From Hyphomonadaceae bacterium (GTDB taxonomy: Bacteria > Pseudomonadota > Alphaproteobacteria > Caulobacterales > Aquidulcibacteraceae), in NCBI GenBank assembly GCA_023384105.1, contig JAHDXR010000011.1, positions 62,001-126,000 of the forward strand: a stretch of 64,000 nt of DNA, read 5' to 3'. A model generated the notes under the pieces. The model was not told the DNA's origin and did not search any database. It saw nothing but the letters and a program-made list of their open reading frames with translations. Below, piece by piece: positions 7,664-16,909 of the stretch (positions are counted from its first letter, which is position 1; each line of letters opens with the position of its first letter). Position numbers and translations under genes: made by a program.

Positions 7664-10312
7664 ATGAACGTCGTCGTCGTCGAATCTCCGGCTAAGGCCA
7701 AGACAATCAACAAATATTTGGGCTCGGACTACAAGGTCCTGGCCTCGTACGGCCATATCCGCGACCTGCCGCCGAAGGACGGATCGGTGAAGCCCGACCA
7801 GGACTTCGCCATGGATTGGGAGATCGATCCGAAGTCGCGCCAGCGGGTCAAGGAAATCGCCGACGCGCTCAAGAACGCCGACAGCCTGATCCTCGCCACC
7901 GACCCCGACCGCGAGGGCGAAGCCATCTCCTGGCACGTGCTGGAAGCGCTCAACCAAAAGAAGGCGCTCAAGGGCAAGCAGGTGAAGCGCGTGACCTTCA
8001 ACGCCATCACCAAGCCGGCGGTGCAGGCGGCGATGGCAGCGCCGCGCGACATCGATATGGAGCTGGTCGACGCCTATCTGGCGCGCCGCGCGCTCGACTA
8101 TCTCGTCGGCTTCGGGCTTTCGCCGGTGCTGTGGCGCAAGCTGCCGGGATCGCGCTCGGCGGGGCGCGTGCAGTCGGTGGCGCTGCGGATCATCGTCGAC
8201 CGCGAGGTCGAGATCGAGCGGTTCAAGCCGCAGGAATATTGGTCGGTCGACGCCCAGCTCTCGACCAAGGCCGGCGACATCTTCCCCGCGCGGCTTTCCG
8301 CCTTCGAAGGCAGGAAGCTGAAACGGCTCGACATCGCCAGCCAGGCGATGGCGCACGCCGCGCGCGATGCGGTCAAGCGCGGCGCCTTCACCGTGAGCGC
8401 GGTGGAGGCCAAGCCGACCAAGCGCAACCCGCCGCCGCCGTTCACCACGTCAACGATGCAGCAGGAAGCCGCGCGCAAGCTCGGCTTCAACGCTTCGCGC
8501 ACGATGCAGACGGCGCAGCGCCTCTACGAAGCGGGCCACATCACCTATATGCGGACCGACGGCGTCAGCATGGACGAAGGCGCGCTGCGCGATCTGCGCC
8601 GCGCCATCGAAGGCCAGTTCGGCTCGAACTACACGCCGGCCGAACCGCGCCGCTACGCCTCCAAGATCAAGAACGCGCAGGAAGCGCACGAAGCCATCCG
8701 CCCGACCGATCCGTCGCGGCATCCGCGCGATCTGCATCTCGATGGCGACCAGGCCAGGCTTTACGACCTGATCTGGAAGCGCGCCGTCGCGAGCCAGATG
8801 GAAGCGGCTTCGATCGAACGCACCACGGTCGACTTCATCGAGCCGACCGGCAAGGCGGAGCTGCGCGCGACCGGCCAAGTCATTCTCTTCGACGGATTCC
8901 TGAAGCTCTATCAGGAAGGCCGCGACGACGAAGAAGAGAATGACGAGAACCGGCGCCTGCCGCAGCTGCGTCAGGGCGAGGCGGTCAACGTGCATGACGT
9001 CAAAGCCGATCAGCACTTCACCGAGCCGCCGCCGCGCTATTCGGAAGCGAGTCTGGTCAAGAAGCTGGAAGAGCTGGGCATCGGCCGCCCTTCGACCTAT
9101 GCGGCGATCCTCGAAAAGCTGCGCGAGCGCAATTACGTGCGCATGGACAAGAACCGCTTCATCCCCGACGACCGCGGCCGGCTCGTCACTGCCTTCCTCG
9201 AGAACTTCTTCCGCAAGTACGTCGAGTACGATTTCACCGCGGACCTGGAAGAGAAGCTCGATGAAGTCTCCGCCGGCGACCTCGATTGGAAGGCGCTGAT
9301 GCGCGAGTTCTGGAAGGATTTCAACGGCGCGCTGGGCGACATCAGCGAACTGCGCATCACCGAAGTGCTGGACACGCTGAACGAAGTGCTGGGCCCGCAC
9401 ATCTTCCCGCCGCGCGAGGACGGGGCCGATCCGCGCACCTGTCCGCTGTGCGGCGTGGGCCAGCTTTCGCTGCGCCTCGGCAAGTACGGCGCCTTCATCG
9501 GCTGCTCGAACTACAACGGCGATCCGCCGTGCAAATATACCCGGCCCCTGGCGCCGAGCGACGAGCCGGAAAACGCCATTCCTTCGGAGGGCCTGGAGCT
9601 GGGCGACGGACCCAACGGCCCGGTCGTGCTGAAAACCGGCCGTTTCGGCCCCTATTTCGAAACGCCGAACCCCGACGATCCGGCCAAGCCGAAGCGCGCA
9701 AGCCTGCCGCGCGGCTGGACGCCGGAAGCGACCCCGCTCGATAAAGCCATCGCGCTCCTTTCGCTGCCGCGCGAAGTCGGCGTGCATCCGAGCGAGAACG
9801 AGATGATCCTCGCCGGCATCGGCCGCTACGGGCCGTACCTGCAAATGGGCAAGATGTACGCGAACCTGCCGTCGGTTGAGGACGTGTTCGAGATCCAGAT
9901 GAACCGCGCCGTCGCCGTCATCGACGAAAAGAAGGCCGGCGGCGGCAAGGGCCGCTTCGGCCGCGCCGCGCCCACGGCGCTGAAGGAACTGGGCGAAAGC
10001 CCCGTCACAGGCAAGCCGGTGCGCGTCCTGAACGGCCGCTACGGGCCATACATCAATGACGGCGAAACCAACGCCAATGTGCCGAAGGACAAGAAGCCGG
10101 AAGACGTGACGCTGGACGAAGCCCTCGCGCTACTCGCGGCGCGCGCCGAGGCCGGCGGCGGCAAGAAGAAAGCCAGGAAAGCCGCGCCCAAGAAAGCCGC
10201 GACAAAAGCCGGAAACGGCGAAGTCAAGGCGGGAAAGACTGCCAAGAAACCCGCCGCGAAAAAAGCGACAGCCAAGAAGACGCCCGCGAAGAAAATTGCA
10301 AAGAAGGCGTGA
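7664..10312 (+). CDS. topA: DNA topoisomerase I (type IA)
   Basis: Relaxes negatively supercoiled DNA. The 882-residue protein has an N-terminal Toprim domain (MNVVVVESPAKAKTINKYLG, and ATDPDREGEAISWHVLEAL with the acidic cluster). The catalytic tyrosine is in ITYMRTDGVSM (Tyr295). A C-terminal zinc-ribbon region starts near residue 593 (CPLCG ... GCSN), with further degenerate KxGRFGPYF / GRYGPYI repeats. It ends in a long lysine/alanine tail (about residues 827-882), typical of alphaproteobacterial TopA. A family 2 repeat pair separates it from rnr on the same strand. Confidence 0.96.
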   Translation: MNVVVVESPAKAKTINKYLGSDYKVLASYGHIRDLPPKDGSVKPDQDFAMDWEIDPKSRQRVKEIADALKNADSLILATDPDREGEAISWHVLEALNQKKALKGKQVKRVTFNAITKPAVQAAMAAPRDIDMELVDAYLARRALDYLVGFGLSPVLWRKLPGSRSAGRVQSVALRIIVDREVEIERFKPQEYWSVDAQLSTKAGDIFPARLSAFEGRKLKRLDIASQAMAHAARDAVKRGAFTVSAVEAKPTKRNPPPPFTTSTMQQEAARKLGFNASRTMQTAQRLYEAGHITYMRTDGVSMDEGALRDLRRAIEGQFGSNYTPAEPRRYASKIKNAQEAHEAIRPTDPSRHPRDLHLDGDQARLYDLIWKRAVASQMEAASIERTTVDFIEPTGKAELRATGQVILFDGFLKLYQEGRDDEEENDENRRLPQLRQGEAVNVHDVKADQHFTEPPPRYSEASLVKKLEELGIGRPSTYAAILEKLRERNYVRMDKNRFIPDDRGRLVTAFLENFFRKYVEYDFTADLEEKLDEVSAGDLDWKALMREFWKDFNGALGDISELRITEVLDTLNEVLGPHIFPPREDGADPRTCPLCGVGQLSLRLGKYGAFIGCSNYNGDPPCKYTRPLAPSDEPENAIPSEGLELGDGPNGPVVLKTGRFGPYFETPNPDDPAKPKRASLPRGWTPEATPLDKAIALLSLPREVGVHPSENEMILAGIGRYGPYLQMGKMYANLPSVEDVFEIQMNRAVAVIDEKKAGGGKGRFGRAAPTALKELGESPVTGKPVRVLNGRYGPYINDGETNANVPKDKKPEDVTLDEALALLAARAEAGGGKKKARKAAPKKAATKAGNGEVKAGKTAKKPAAKKATAKKTPAKKIAKKA

Positions 10313-10321
10313 ACGGAAAAA

Positions 10322-10480
10322 GCCCCCTCCCCGCGAGGGGAGGGGGTTGGGGGCGGGGTGAACCTCGACATTTCCGAGGTCGCGCATGGCGCAATCACCG
10401 TTCCGCATCTAAGTCTCATTTCAATGATCCAACGTCGCGCATCACCCCGCCCCCTGCCCCCTCCCCTCAAGGGGAGGGGG
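10322..10480. repeat. GC-rich palindromic repeat pair, family 2 (topA-rnr gap)
   Basis: The first arm (10322-10362) has the CCCCTCCCCGCGAGGGGAGG core followed by GGGGGCGGGGTGAA. The inverted second arm (10442-10480) ends CTCAAGGGGAGGGGG, two bases before the rnr ATG. Layout and sequence match the pyrB-pyrC copy, including AACGTCGCG before the second arm. It fills nearly the whole gap and may also end topA transcription. Confidence 0.85.
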
Positions 10481-10482
10481 TG

Positions 10483-12759
10483 ATGGCGAAGCGCCCGACG
10501 CCTCCACTTGAGCCCCTCACCCGCGAGCGCGTGCTCGACGCGATCCGCAAAGCTGGCGGCAGGGCGCAGAAGCGCGATATCGCGCGCGAGCTGGGCGTCG
10601 GTTCGGATCGGAAGAAGGAGCTGCGCCACATCCTGCGCGAGTTGGAAGAGTCCGGCGCGCTCGGGCGTCTGGGCCGCAAAGCCTACGCCGATGCGAACGC
10701 GCTGCCCGAATCCGGCGTGATGGACATTGTCGACCGCGATCCGGACGGCGAGCTCTTGGCGCGCATGCGCGGGCCGGAGGGGCATTTCGGCCCCACCGTG
10801 CGCGTGGCGCCCGGCGAAGCGCGGCGCATGCGCGGCGAAGCGGCGATCGGCGTCGGCGACCGCGTGCTGGCGCGCATCGGCCGCGACGACGACGGCGAAC
10901 TCGTCGCCCGTATCGTCAAGCGCCTGGGGCAAAGCGCGCACCGAATCCTGGGCGTCTATCGCGCCAACAAGGATCCGCGCGCCCGCTTCGGCGGCGGCCG
11001 CGTGGAACCCGCCGACCGCAAGGCGCGCTATCCGCTGATCGTCGAAGCGGCGCATGTGGGCGAGGCTGAAGACGGCGATCTCGTCTTCGCCGAAGTGCGC
11101 GTCTCCACGCGCGATCGGGCCGGCGGGCCGAAATTCGGCGTGATCCGCGACGTGGTGGGGCGAGAAACCGATCCGCGCGCGGCGTCCATCCTGGCCATGC
11201 ACACGCACGGCATCCATCCTGGCCACAGCGAAGACGAGGAAGCGCAAGCGCGCGCGGCGCAAAAGCCGACGCTGAAGGGCCGCACCGATCTGCGCCATCT
11301 GCCGCTCGTCACCATCGATCCGGAAGATGCGCGTGATCACGACGACGCGGTCTTCGCGCAGCCGGACGACGACGAGAAGAACAAGGGCGGCTGGCGCGTA
11401 TGGGTGGCGATTGCGGACGTCGCCGCCTACGTCTCCTCCGGCTCGCCGCTCGATCGCGGCGCGTTCCGGCGCGGCAACTCCACCTATTTCCCCGACCGCG
11501 TCGCGCCCATGCTGCCGGAATCGCTCTCGGCCGATCTCTGCTCGCTGCGCGAAAGCGAAGACCGCGCCTGTCTCGCCGTCGAGATGGTGTTCAATGCCCA
11601 AGGCCATAAACTCCGCCACAAGTTCGTGCGCGGGCTAATGCGCTCGGCGGCCAAGCTCTCCTACGAGCAGGCGCAAGCGGCGATCGACGGCGAACCGAAC
11701 GAAAAGACGAGGCCCCTGCTCGATCCGGTGCTGAAGCCGCTCTGGGCGGCGTACGCCTGCGTCTGGGCCGCGCGCGAGAAGCGCCAGCCGCTCGATATCG
11801 ACGCGCCCGAACACCGCATCCTGTTCCAGAACGGCAAGGTCGTCGGCGTGAAGCGGCGCGAACGCTTCGACGCGCACAAGCTGATCGAAGAATTCATGAT
11901 CCAGGCCAATGTCTGCGCCGCCGAGACGCTGGAGCAGAAAGGCCGGCCGCTGATCTATCGCGTGCACGACCGGCCGAGCGACGAGAAGATCGCGGCGCTT
12001 TCGGATTTCCTGCCGACGGTGAACATGAGCTGGGCCAAGGGCCAGAACGTCACCGCCGGCCGCTTCAACCGCATCCTCCACCTCGCCGAGCAATCGCCGA
12101 ACAAGGAGATCATCAACGAGGTGGTGCTGCGCACGCAGTCGCAGGCGGTGTACGCGCCCGACAATATCGGCCATTTCGGGCTGAACCTGCGGCGCTACGC
12201 GCATTTCACCTCGCCGATCCGCCGCTACGCGGACCTCACCGTGCACCGCGCGCTGATCCGCGCGCTGAAGCTCGGCGACGATGGCGCATCGGAAAAGGAT
12301 GAGGCGCGCTACGAGGAAATCGCGCTTCACATCACCGAAACCGAGCGCACTTCGATGGCCGCCGAGCGCGACGCCACCGCGCGCTACATCGCCGCGTTCC
12401 TGGCCGATCGCGTCGGCGCCGTATTCGAAGGCCGCGTCACCGGCGTGACGCGCTTCGGCCTCTTCATCCGTCTGCACGAGACGCAGGCCGACGGCCTCGC
12501 CCCGATCTCCACGCTCGGCGCCGAGCGCTGGATCCACGATGAGACTGCGCACGCGCTGGTCGGCGAACACAGCGGCGCGCGCTATCCGCTTGGGATGAAG
12601 GTCGAGGTGCGGCTCGAAGAAGCCACGCCGATCAGCGGCGGGCTGGTGTTCTCGGTTCTGAGCGACCCCGAGCCGGCGCTGCCCGGCTGGCGCAAAGCGC
12701 GCATCAGCCGCCAGACGCGCAACGGACGCGACGCCAAGCGCGGCAAACGGCGACGCTGA
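10483..12759 (+). CDS. rnr: Ribonuclease R
   Basis: A 3'-5' exoribonuclease that degrades structured RNA. From the ATG at 10483 (MAKRPTPPLEPLTRERVLDAI) the protein is 758 residues. An upstream extension would only translate the repeat. Visible parts are an N-terminal winged helix (KRDIARELGVGSDRKKELRHIL), cold-shock-like domains, the RNB catalytic domain (TIDPEDARDHDDAVFA, YFPDRVAPMLPESLSADLCSL, HFTSPIRRYADLTVHRAL) and a C-terminal S1 domain (FEGRVTGVTRFGLFIRL) with a basic tail. The catalytic aspartates of the RNB domain are all present. Confidence 0.95.
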   Translation: MAKRPTPPLEPLTRERVLDAIRKAGGRAQKRDIARELGVGSDRKKELRHILRELEESGALGRLGRKAYADANALPESGVMDIVDRDPDGELLARMRGPEGHFGPTVRVAPGEARRMRGEAAIGVGDRVLARIGRDDDGELVARIVKRLGQSAHRILGVYRANKDPRARFGGGRVEPADRKARYPLIVEAAHVGEAEDGDLVFAEVRVSTRDRAGGPKFGVIRDVVGRETDPRAASILAMHTHGIHPGHSEDEEAQARAAQKPTLKGRTDLRHLPLVTIDPEDARDHDDAVFAQPDDDEKNKGGWRVWVAIADVAAYVSSGSPLDRGAFRRGNSTYFPDRVAPMLPESLSADLCSLRESEDRACLAVEMVFNAQGHKLRHKFVRGLMRSAAKLSYEQAQAAIDGEPNEKTRPLLDPVLKPLWAAYACVWAAREKRQPLDIDAPEHRILFQNGKVVGVKRRERFDAHKLIEEFMIQANVCAAETLEQKGRPLIYRVHDRPSDEKIAALSDFLPTVNMSWAKGQNVTAGRFNRILHLAEQSPNKEIINEVVLRTQSQAVYAPDNIGHFGLNLRRYAHFTSPIRRYADLTVHRALIRALKLGDDGASEKDEARYEEIALHITETERTSMAAERDATARYIAAFLADRVGAVFEGRVTGVTRFGLFIRLHETQADGLAPISTLGAERWIHDETAHALVGEHSGARYPLGMKVEVRLEEATPISGGLVFSVLSDPEPALPGWRKARISRQTRNGRDAKRGKRRR

Positions 12760-12778
12760 AAGTCGGACTCGCCGCCGC

Positions 12779-12894
12779 TATGGACCGCCGGCGTCCCGCC
12801 GGCATGTGCTAACCTATCCAAATTGGAGCATGCGGGTCTGCCGCGCTTTTCTGTTCAAAAGTCCGCACTTGCCGGCGGGACGCCGGCGGTCCAT
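12779..12894. repeat. Dispersed palindromic repeat, family 1, paired inverted arms
   Basis: Left arm TATGGACCGCCGGCGTCCCG... (12779-12805) and right arm ...GACGCCGGCGGTCCAT (12871-12894) are inverted copies separated by 65 bp. Each arm contains its own GCCGGC palindromes. It lies between the convergent ends of rnr and the COG3146 gene and could act as a bidirectional terminator. Confidence 0.85.
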
Positions 12895-12905
12895 GGGGCG
12901 TCGTG

Positions 12906-14060
12906 TTAGTCCGCCTTCTTGAACGGCGTGTGATCCATCAGCGATTCCGCTTCGTCGACCATCGCCGGCGTTTCCGCCTCCAGGTAGCGTCTCACCGCGT
13001 TGCGCAGGCCGGGATGCGCGATCCAGTGCGCGCTGTAGGTCGGCGCCGGCACGTAACCGCGCGCCAATTTGTGTTCGCCCTGGGCGCCGGCCTCCACGCG
13101 CGGCAGGCCGAGTTCGATGGCGAGATCGATCGCCTGATAATAGCAGAGCTCGAAATGCAGGAACGGCGCCTCGGCAGTGCGGCCCCAATAGCGGCCGTAG
13201 AGCGCGTTGCCGCCGATGAGATTGAGCGCCGAGGCGATCGGGGTCCCATCGGCTTCGGCGACGAACAGCACGCACCGATTCGCCATGCGCTCGCCCAGCA
13301 GCGCGAAGAACTTGCGGTTCAGGTAAGGCGAGCCCCATTTGCGCGAACCGGTGTCCATGTAGCAGTGGAAGAAGAAATCCCAGTGCTCGGGCTTGATGTC
13401 GTCGCCGCGCAGACGGCGGATGGCGAGGCCTTCCTTCGCCCGCTCGCGCTCGCGACGGATGGTTTTGCGCTTCTGCGAGGAAAGATCGGCCAGGAAGTCG
13501 GCGAAGCTCGCATAGCCGCGGTTGAACCAGTGATATTGCAGGCCGACGCGGGTGAGGTAGCCGAGCGGCGCCAGCCGTTCGCACAGCGCTCCGTCGGCGA
13601 AGGTGGCGTGGACCGACGAAGCCCCCGCGCGCTGCGCGAGGCCGATGGCCGCTTGCGCCAGCGCCTGCTCCACCGCAGCGTCGCGCGCCAAGATGCGCCG
13701 GCCCGGCACAGGTGTGAACGGCACGGCGCATTGCAGCTTCGGATAATAGCGCCCGCCGGCGCGGTGCATCGCGTCGGCCCAGCCGTGGTCGAACACGTAC
13801 TCGCCGTAGGAATGATCCTTGGCGTAGAGCGGCATCGCGCCGACGGCTGCGCCGGCGCCGTCGCGCGCTACGAGATGCGCGGGCCGCCAGCCGCGCATGC
13901 CGATGGCGCAACCGCTCTCCTCCAGCGCCTGCAGGAAATCCCAGGACAGAAACGGATCGTAGGGCCGATCCGCCGGGTTCGCGAGCGCGTCCCACGCCGC
14001 GCGCTCGATCATATCGAGGCCGCCGATGACCGCGACCGTCAGCGCGTCGGTTCCGTCCAT
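12906..14060 (-). CDS. FemAB-like GNAT protein (COG3146, DUF482)
   Basis: This 384-residue protein has the signature of the COG3146 family: NPFLS-like DPFLSWDFLQALEESGC near the N terminus, PLYAKDHSYGEYVFDHGWADA, FLADLSSQKRKTIRRERE in the middle, and FELCYYQAIDLAIELGL plus GAQGEHKLARGYVP near the end. The fold is that of the FemAB/GNAT acyltransferases, and the family has been described as peptidoglycan-related, but no substrate is established. Transcribed leftward, with ridA and dinB upstream on the same strand. Confidence 0.88.
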   Translation of the reverse strand: MDGTDALTVAVIGGLDMIERAAWDALANPADRPYDPFLSWDFLQALEESGCAIGMRGWRPAHLVARDGAGAAVGAMPLYAKDHSYGEYVFDHGWADAMHRAGGRYYPKLQCAVPFTPVPGRRILARDAAVEQALAQAAIGLAQRAGASSVHATFADGALCERLAPLGYLTRVGLQYHWFNRGYASFADFLADLSSQKRKTIRRERERAKEGLAIRRLRGDDIKPEHWDFFFHCYMDTGSRKWGSPYLNRKFFALLGERMANRCVLFVAEADGTPIASALNLIGGNALYGRYWGRTAEAPFLHFELCYYQAIDLAIELGLPRVEAGAQGEHKLARGYVPAPTYSAHWIAHPGLRNAVRRYLEAETPAMVDEAESLMDHTPFKKAD

Positions 14061-14104
14061 AGACTCAATCTAGGCGCGGGCGCGCGCCAAGACAAAGCCG
14101 TGCA

Positions 14105-14566
14105 TCAGCCGATCTCGAACAGCCCGTCAACCTCCACGGCGAAGTCCATCGGCAGGTTGGCCATGCCGACGGCGGAGCGCGCATGCTTGCCGGCGTCGCC
14201 GAGCACCTGAACCATCAGGTCCGAACAACCGTTCATGACCTGCGGAATCGGCGAGAATTCCGGCGTCACGTTGACGAAGCCGTTGAGCTTCACCGCCCGC
14301 TTCACCCGGTCGAGATCGCCGCCGCACGCGGCCTTCACTTGAGCCAACAGGTTGAGCCCGCACAGGCGCGCCCCCGCCTGGCCCTCCTCGACCTCGATGT
14401 CGGCGCCGAGCTTGCCCTTGATGCCGCCCGAGGCGTCGACGGAAACTTGGCCGGAAACGTGCACGAGATCGCCGACGATTACGAACGGCACATAGGACGC
14501 CACCGGCGCCGGCGGCGTCGGCAACGTGATCCCCAGTTCCTGCAAGCGTGCTTCAACCCGGCCCAT
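14105..14566 (-). CDS. RidA family protein (YjgF/YER057c/UK114)
   Basis: The 153-residue sequence is a RidA-like protein of the longer, YoaB-type group: VIVGDLVHVSGQVSVDASG, LLAQVKAACGGDLDRVKRAVKLNGFVN, and HARSAVGMANLPMDFAVEVDGLFE with the conserved Arg of the active-site pocket. RidA proteins hydrolyse reactive enamine/imine intermediates released by PLP enzymes, but this subgroup is less well characterised. It is a soluble, probably trimeric protein. It lies 42 bp downstream of dinB on the same strand. Confidence 0.9.
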   Translation of the reverse strand: MGRVEARLQELGITLPTPPAPVASYVPFVIVGDLVHVSGQVSVDASGGIKGKLGADIEVEEGQAGARLCGLNLLAQVKAACGGDLDRVKRAVKLNGFVNVTPEFSPIPQVMNGCSDLMVQVLGDAGKHARSAVGMANLPMDFAVEVDGLFEIG

Positions 14567-14608
14567 GGCGTGCTCCCTCGATGTGCGGCCTTCCTAGCGC
14601 AGGCTTGC

Positions 14609-15874
14609 CTATTCGTCATCCTCGGCCTGAGCCTTGAGCGCCCGACCGGTCTGCACGGCGTCCCGACCGAACTTGCCGCGCGCCTTGGCGATGGCGGCCT
14701 CGGCGGCGGCGCGCTTGGGTGTCTGCGTGTCGAGCATGTCGCCCTTGTCGGCGGCCGCAGCCGCGCTGAAATCGGAGAGGCCGACGCCGATCAGGCGGTA
14801 CTTCGTCCGCCCGTCCGCAGCTTCGCCAAGCAATTCGCGGGCGTGGGCGAAGATGCGCGCGGCGAGCAGCGTCGGCTCCGGCAGCTGGCGACGGCGGGTG
14901 ACGATCTTGAACTTCACGTCCTTGAGCTTAAGCGTGAGCGTCAGCCCCGCGGAGTCGCTGGCGCGGCAGCGCGCGGCCACTTTCTCGCACAGCGGCCAGA
15001 GGATGTCCTCCAGCTGCTCGATGTCGGAGACATCCTCGAAGAACGTGGTCTCCGACGAAATGCTCTTGCGCTCGCCGTGCGGATCGACCTTGCGCGGATC
15101 GTCCGCCATCGACAGCGCGAACAGGTGCGCGCCCCAATCGCCATAGAGCGCGCGCATGCGCTGGGGGCCGACGGCCCGAATGTCGCCGATCTTCCTGAGG
15201 CCGTTGCGCTCGAGCGCCGCGGCCGCCGCGGCGCCGACGCCCGGCAGCGTGCCGACCGAGCGCGTCTCAAGAAATGTCAGCGCCTCGGCGCGGCCGATCA
15301 CGGAGAAACCGCGCGGCTTGTCGAGATCGCTCGCCGTTTTGGCCAGGAACTTGTTGAAGCTGAGACCGATCGAGACGGTGAGCTGACGCTCCGCCCAGAT
15401 GCGGTTCTGCAGCCTGATCAGCGATTGGGCGGGCAGGCCGCCATGCAGCGCCTCGGTGCCGGTCAGGTCCATGAACGCCTCGTCGATGGAGAGCGGCTGC
15501 ACCTGCGGCGTCAGATCCTCCATCATCCGGCGGATAATGCGGCCCTCCTCGACATATTTGCGCATGTCGCCGCGCACCACCTTGGCTTGCGGGCACAGCT
15601 TCAGCGCCTTGAACATCGGCATCGCCGAACGCACGCCATAGGCGCGCGCGACGTAGCAGCAGGTGGACACTACGCCGCGCTTGCCGCCGCCGACGATGAC
15701 CGGATGCGGCATCAGGCTCGGATCGTCGCGCTTTTCGATCGAGGCGTAAAAGGCGTCGCAATCGAGGTGGGCGATGGCGAGGCTCGGCAGCTCCGCGTGT
15801 TCGAGCGGCCGCTCTTCGCCGCAACCGCAGCGAGCGCCGCCGATCTCGCGCGCGCAGGCGCGGCAGAGGATCAT
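14609..15874 (-). CDS. dinB: DNA polymerase IV (Y family)
   Basis: A 421-residue translesion polymerase. The ATG overlaps the upstream kinase stop codon (ATGA), which fixes the start. After an N-terminal cysteine cluster (CRAC...CGC, residues 4-18), possibly zinc-binding and seen in alphaproteobacterial DinB proteins, come the catalytic motifs HLDCDAFYASIEKRDDP and SIDEAFMDLTGT. Then follow the fingers YVARAYGVRSAMPMFKA, a helix-hairpin-helix GTLPGVGAAAAAAL and a little-finger domain. There is no clear C-terminal clamp-binding motif. Confidence 0.95.
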   Translation of the reverse strand: MILCRACAREIGGARCGCGEERPLEHAELPSLAIAHLDCDAFYASIEKRDDPSLMPHPVIVGGGKRGVVSTCCYVARAYGVRSAMPMFKALKLCPQAKVVRGDMRKYVEEGRIIRRMMEDLTPQVQPLSIDEAFMDLTGTEALHGGLPAQSLIRLQNRIWAERQLTVSIGLSFNKFLAKTASDLDKPRGFSVIGRAEALTFLETRSVGTLPGVGAAAAAALERNGLRKIGDIRAVGPQRMRALYGDWGAHLFALSMADDPRKVDPHGERKSISSETTFFEDVSDIEQLEDILWPLCEKVAARCRASDSAGLTLTLKLKDVKFKIVTRRRQLPEPTLLAARIFAHARELLGEAADGRTKYRLIGVGLSDFSAAAAADKGDMLDTQTPKRAAAEAAIAKARGKFGRDAVQTGRALKAQAEDDE

Positions 15875-16773
15875 GACAAATGGGCGGACGCCTGCCCGCC
15901 CGGCTCGAACAGCCAAGCCGCGCCGCGGACGCCGGACGAATCGCCGTGCTTGTTCTTCACCAGCTGCGTCCGCACCACGTCCGAGAACACATGCGCGAGC
16001 AGCTTGCCGCGGATGCTGGGATAGAGCCTGTCGATGTTGGAGAGGCCGCCGCCGAACACGATCACGTCCGGGTCGAGGATGTCGATCACGACGGCGAGGC
16101 CGCGCGCGATGCGGTCCGCCAGCATGTCGAGCGCGACCAGCGCTTTCGGATCGCCGGCGCGCGCCGCTTCGTCGGCCTCGGGCGCGCTCATGCCGGCCCA
16201 CCGCCGGAAGCCCGAACCGGACACCCATTGTTCGAGGCAGCCATAGCGGCCGCACCAGTGGCGTTCGCAGGTTTCGTCCGCGCGCGCCCAGGGCAGCGGC
16301 GTGTGGCCCCATTCGCCGCCGACGCCGTTCACGCCCTCGATCACCTTGCGCTCGACGACAACGCCGCCGCCGCAGCCGGTGCCGAGAATGACGCCGAACA
16401 CGACGCGCCCGTGCGCCGCCGCGCCGTCCACCGCTTCCGACAGCACAAAGCAGTTGGCGTCGTTCTCCACACGCACCGGGCGCGCGAGCGCGGCCTTCAA
16501 GTCCTCCACAAACGGCTTGCCGTTGAGCCAGGTCGAGTTGGAATTGCGCACCAGCCCTGTCGCCGGCGACGGCGAGCCCGGCATCCCCACGCCGACGACC
16601 TGAGCGCGCCGGCCCGCCTCCTGCTCGATTCGCGCCGCCAGATCGGCCACGGCGCGGACGGCGCCATGATAATCCCCGGGGTTTGGCACGCGCCGCCGCA
16701 CCAGGATTTCTCCCTTTGAATCAAGCAGCGCGCCCTCGATCTTGGTGCCGCCGAAATCCACGCCGAGGCGCAT
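15871..16773 (-). CDS. ROK-family sugar kinase, probably fructokinase
   Basis: The 300-residue protein starts with the phosphate loop MRLGVDFGGTKIEGALLD. It has VGVGMPGSPSP, ENDANCFVLSEA (catalytic Asp), GVILGTGCGGGVV, and the ROK zinc motif CERHWCGRYGCLEQWVSG. The HWCGRYGC form and the GHTPLP lead-in resemble E. coli Mak manno(fructo)kinase, so I infer ATP-dependent phosphorylation of fructose or a related hexose. Substrate assignment remains tentative. A CtrA-type box lies 10 bp upstream of its start. Confidence 0.87.
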   Translation of the reverse strand: MRLGVDFGGTKIEGALLDSKGEILVRRRVPNPGDYHGAVRAVADLAARIEQEAGRRAQVVGVGMPGSPSPATGLVRNSNSTWLNGKPFVEDLKAALARPVRVENDANCFVLSEAVDGAAAHGRVVFGVILGTGCGGGVVVERKVIEGVNGVGGEWGHTPLPWARADETCERHWCGRYGCLEQWVSGSGFRRWAGMSAPEADEAARAGDPKALVALDMLADRIARGLAVVIDILDPDVIVFGGGLSNIDRLYPSIRGKLLAHVFSDVVRTQLVKNKHGDSSGVRGAAWLFEPGGQASAHLS

Positions 16774-16783
16774 GTGCCATTCC

Positions 16784-16799
16784 TTAAGACGTTCTTAAC
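16784..16799 (+). promoter_or_regulatory. Full CtrA-type box between the ROK kinase and divK
   Basis: TTAA (16784-16787), seven bases, TTAAC (16795-16799) matches the CtrA consensus TTAA-N7-TTAAC exactly. It is 110 bp upstream of the divK ATG, and a half site GTTAAGG follows in the same gap. In Caulobacter divK transcription depends on CtrA, so control of divK-pleD is the likely role. It could also repress the divergent kinase gene. Confidence 0.7.
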
Positions 16800-16909
16800 G
16801 CAGGTGACGAGATTGCTGCTCTTGCGGTGGGTTGTTAAGGCCTCAACGCTATAAGCGCGACGAACGAAGCGCGCGAGGCGCTTGGGGGCCGCGTAGGCGA
16901 AGCGGGTTC

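Noticed and set aside
10309-10482. An N-terminal extension of rnr of 58 codons
   Set aside because: It would translate the palindromic repeat (SPLPARGGG...), and the ATG at 10483 starts a conserved winged-helix region.
14183-16024. A 613-codon rightward frame opposite ridA and dinB
   Set aside because: It runs across two recognised leftward genes and has antisense composition only.
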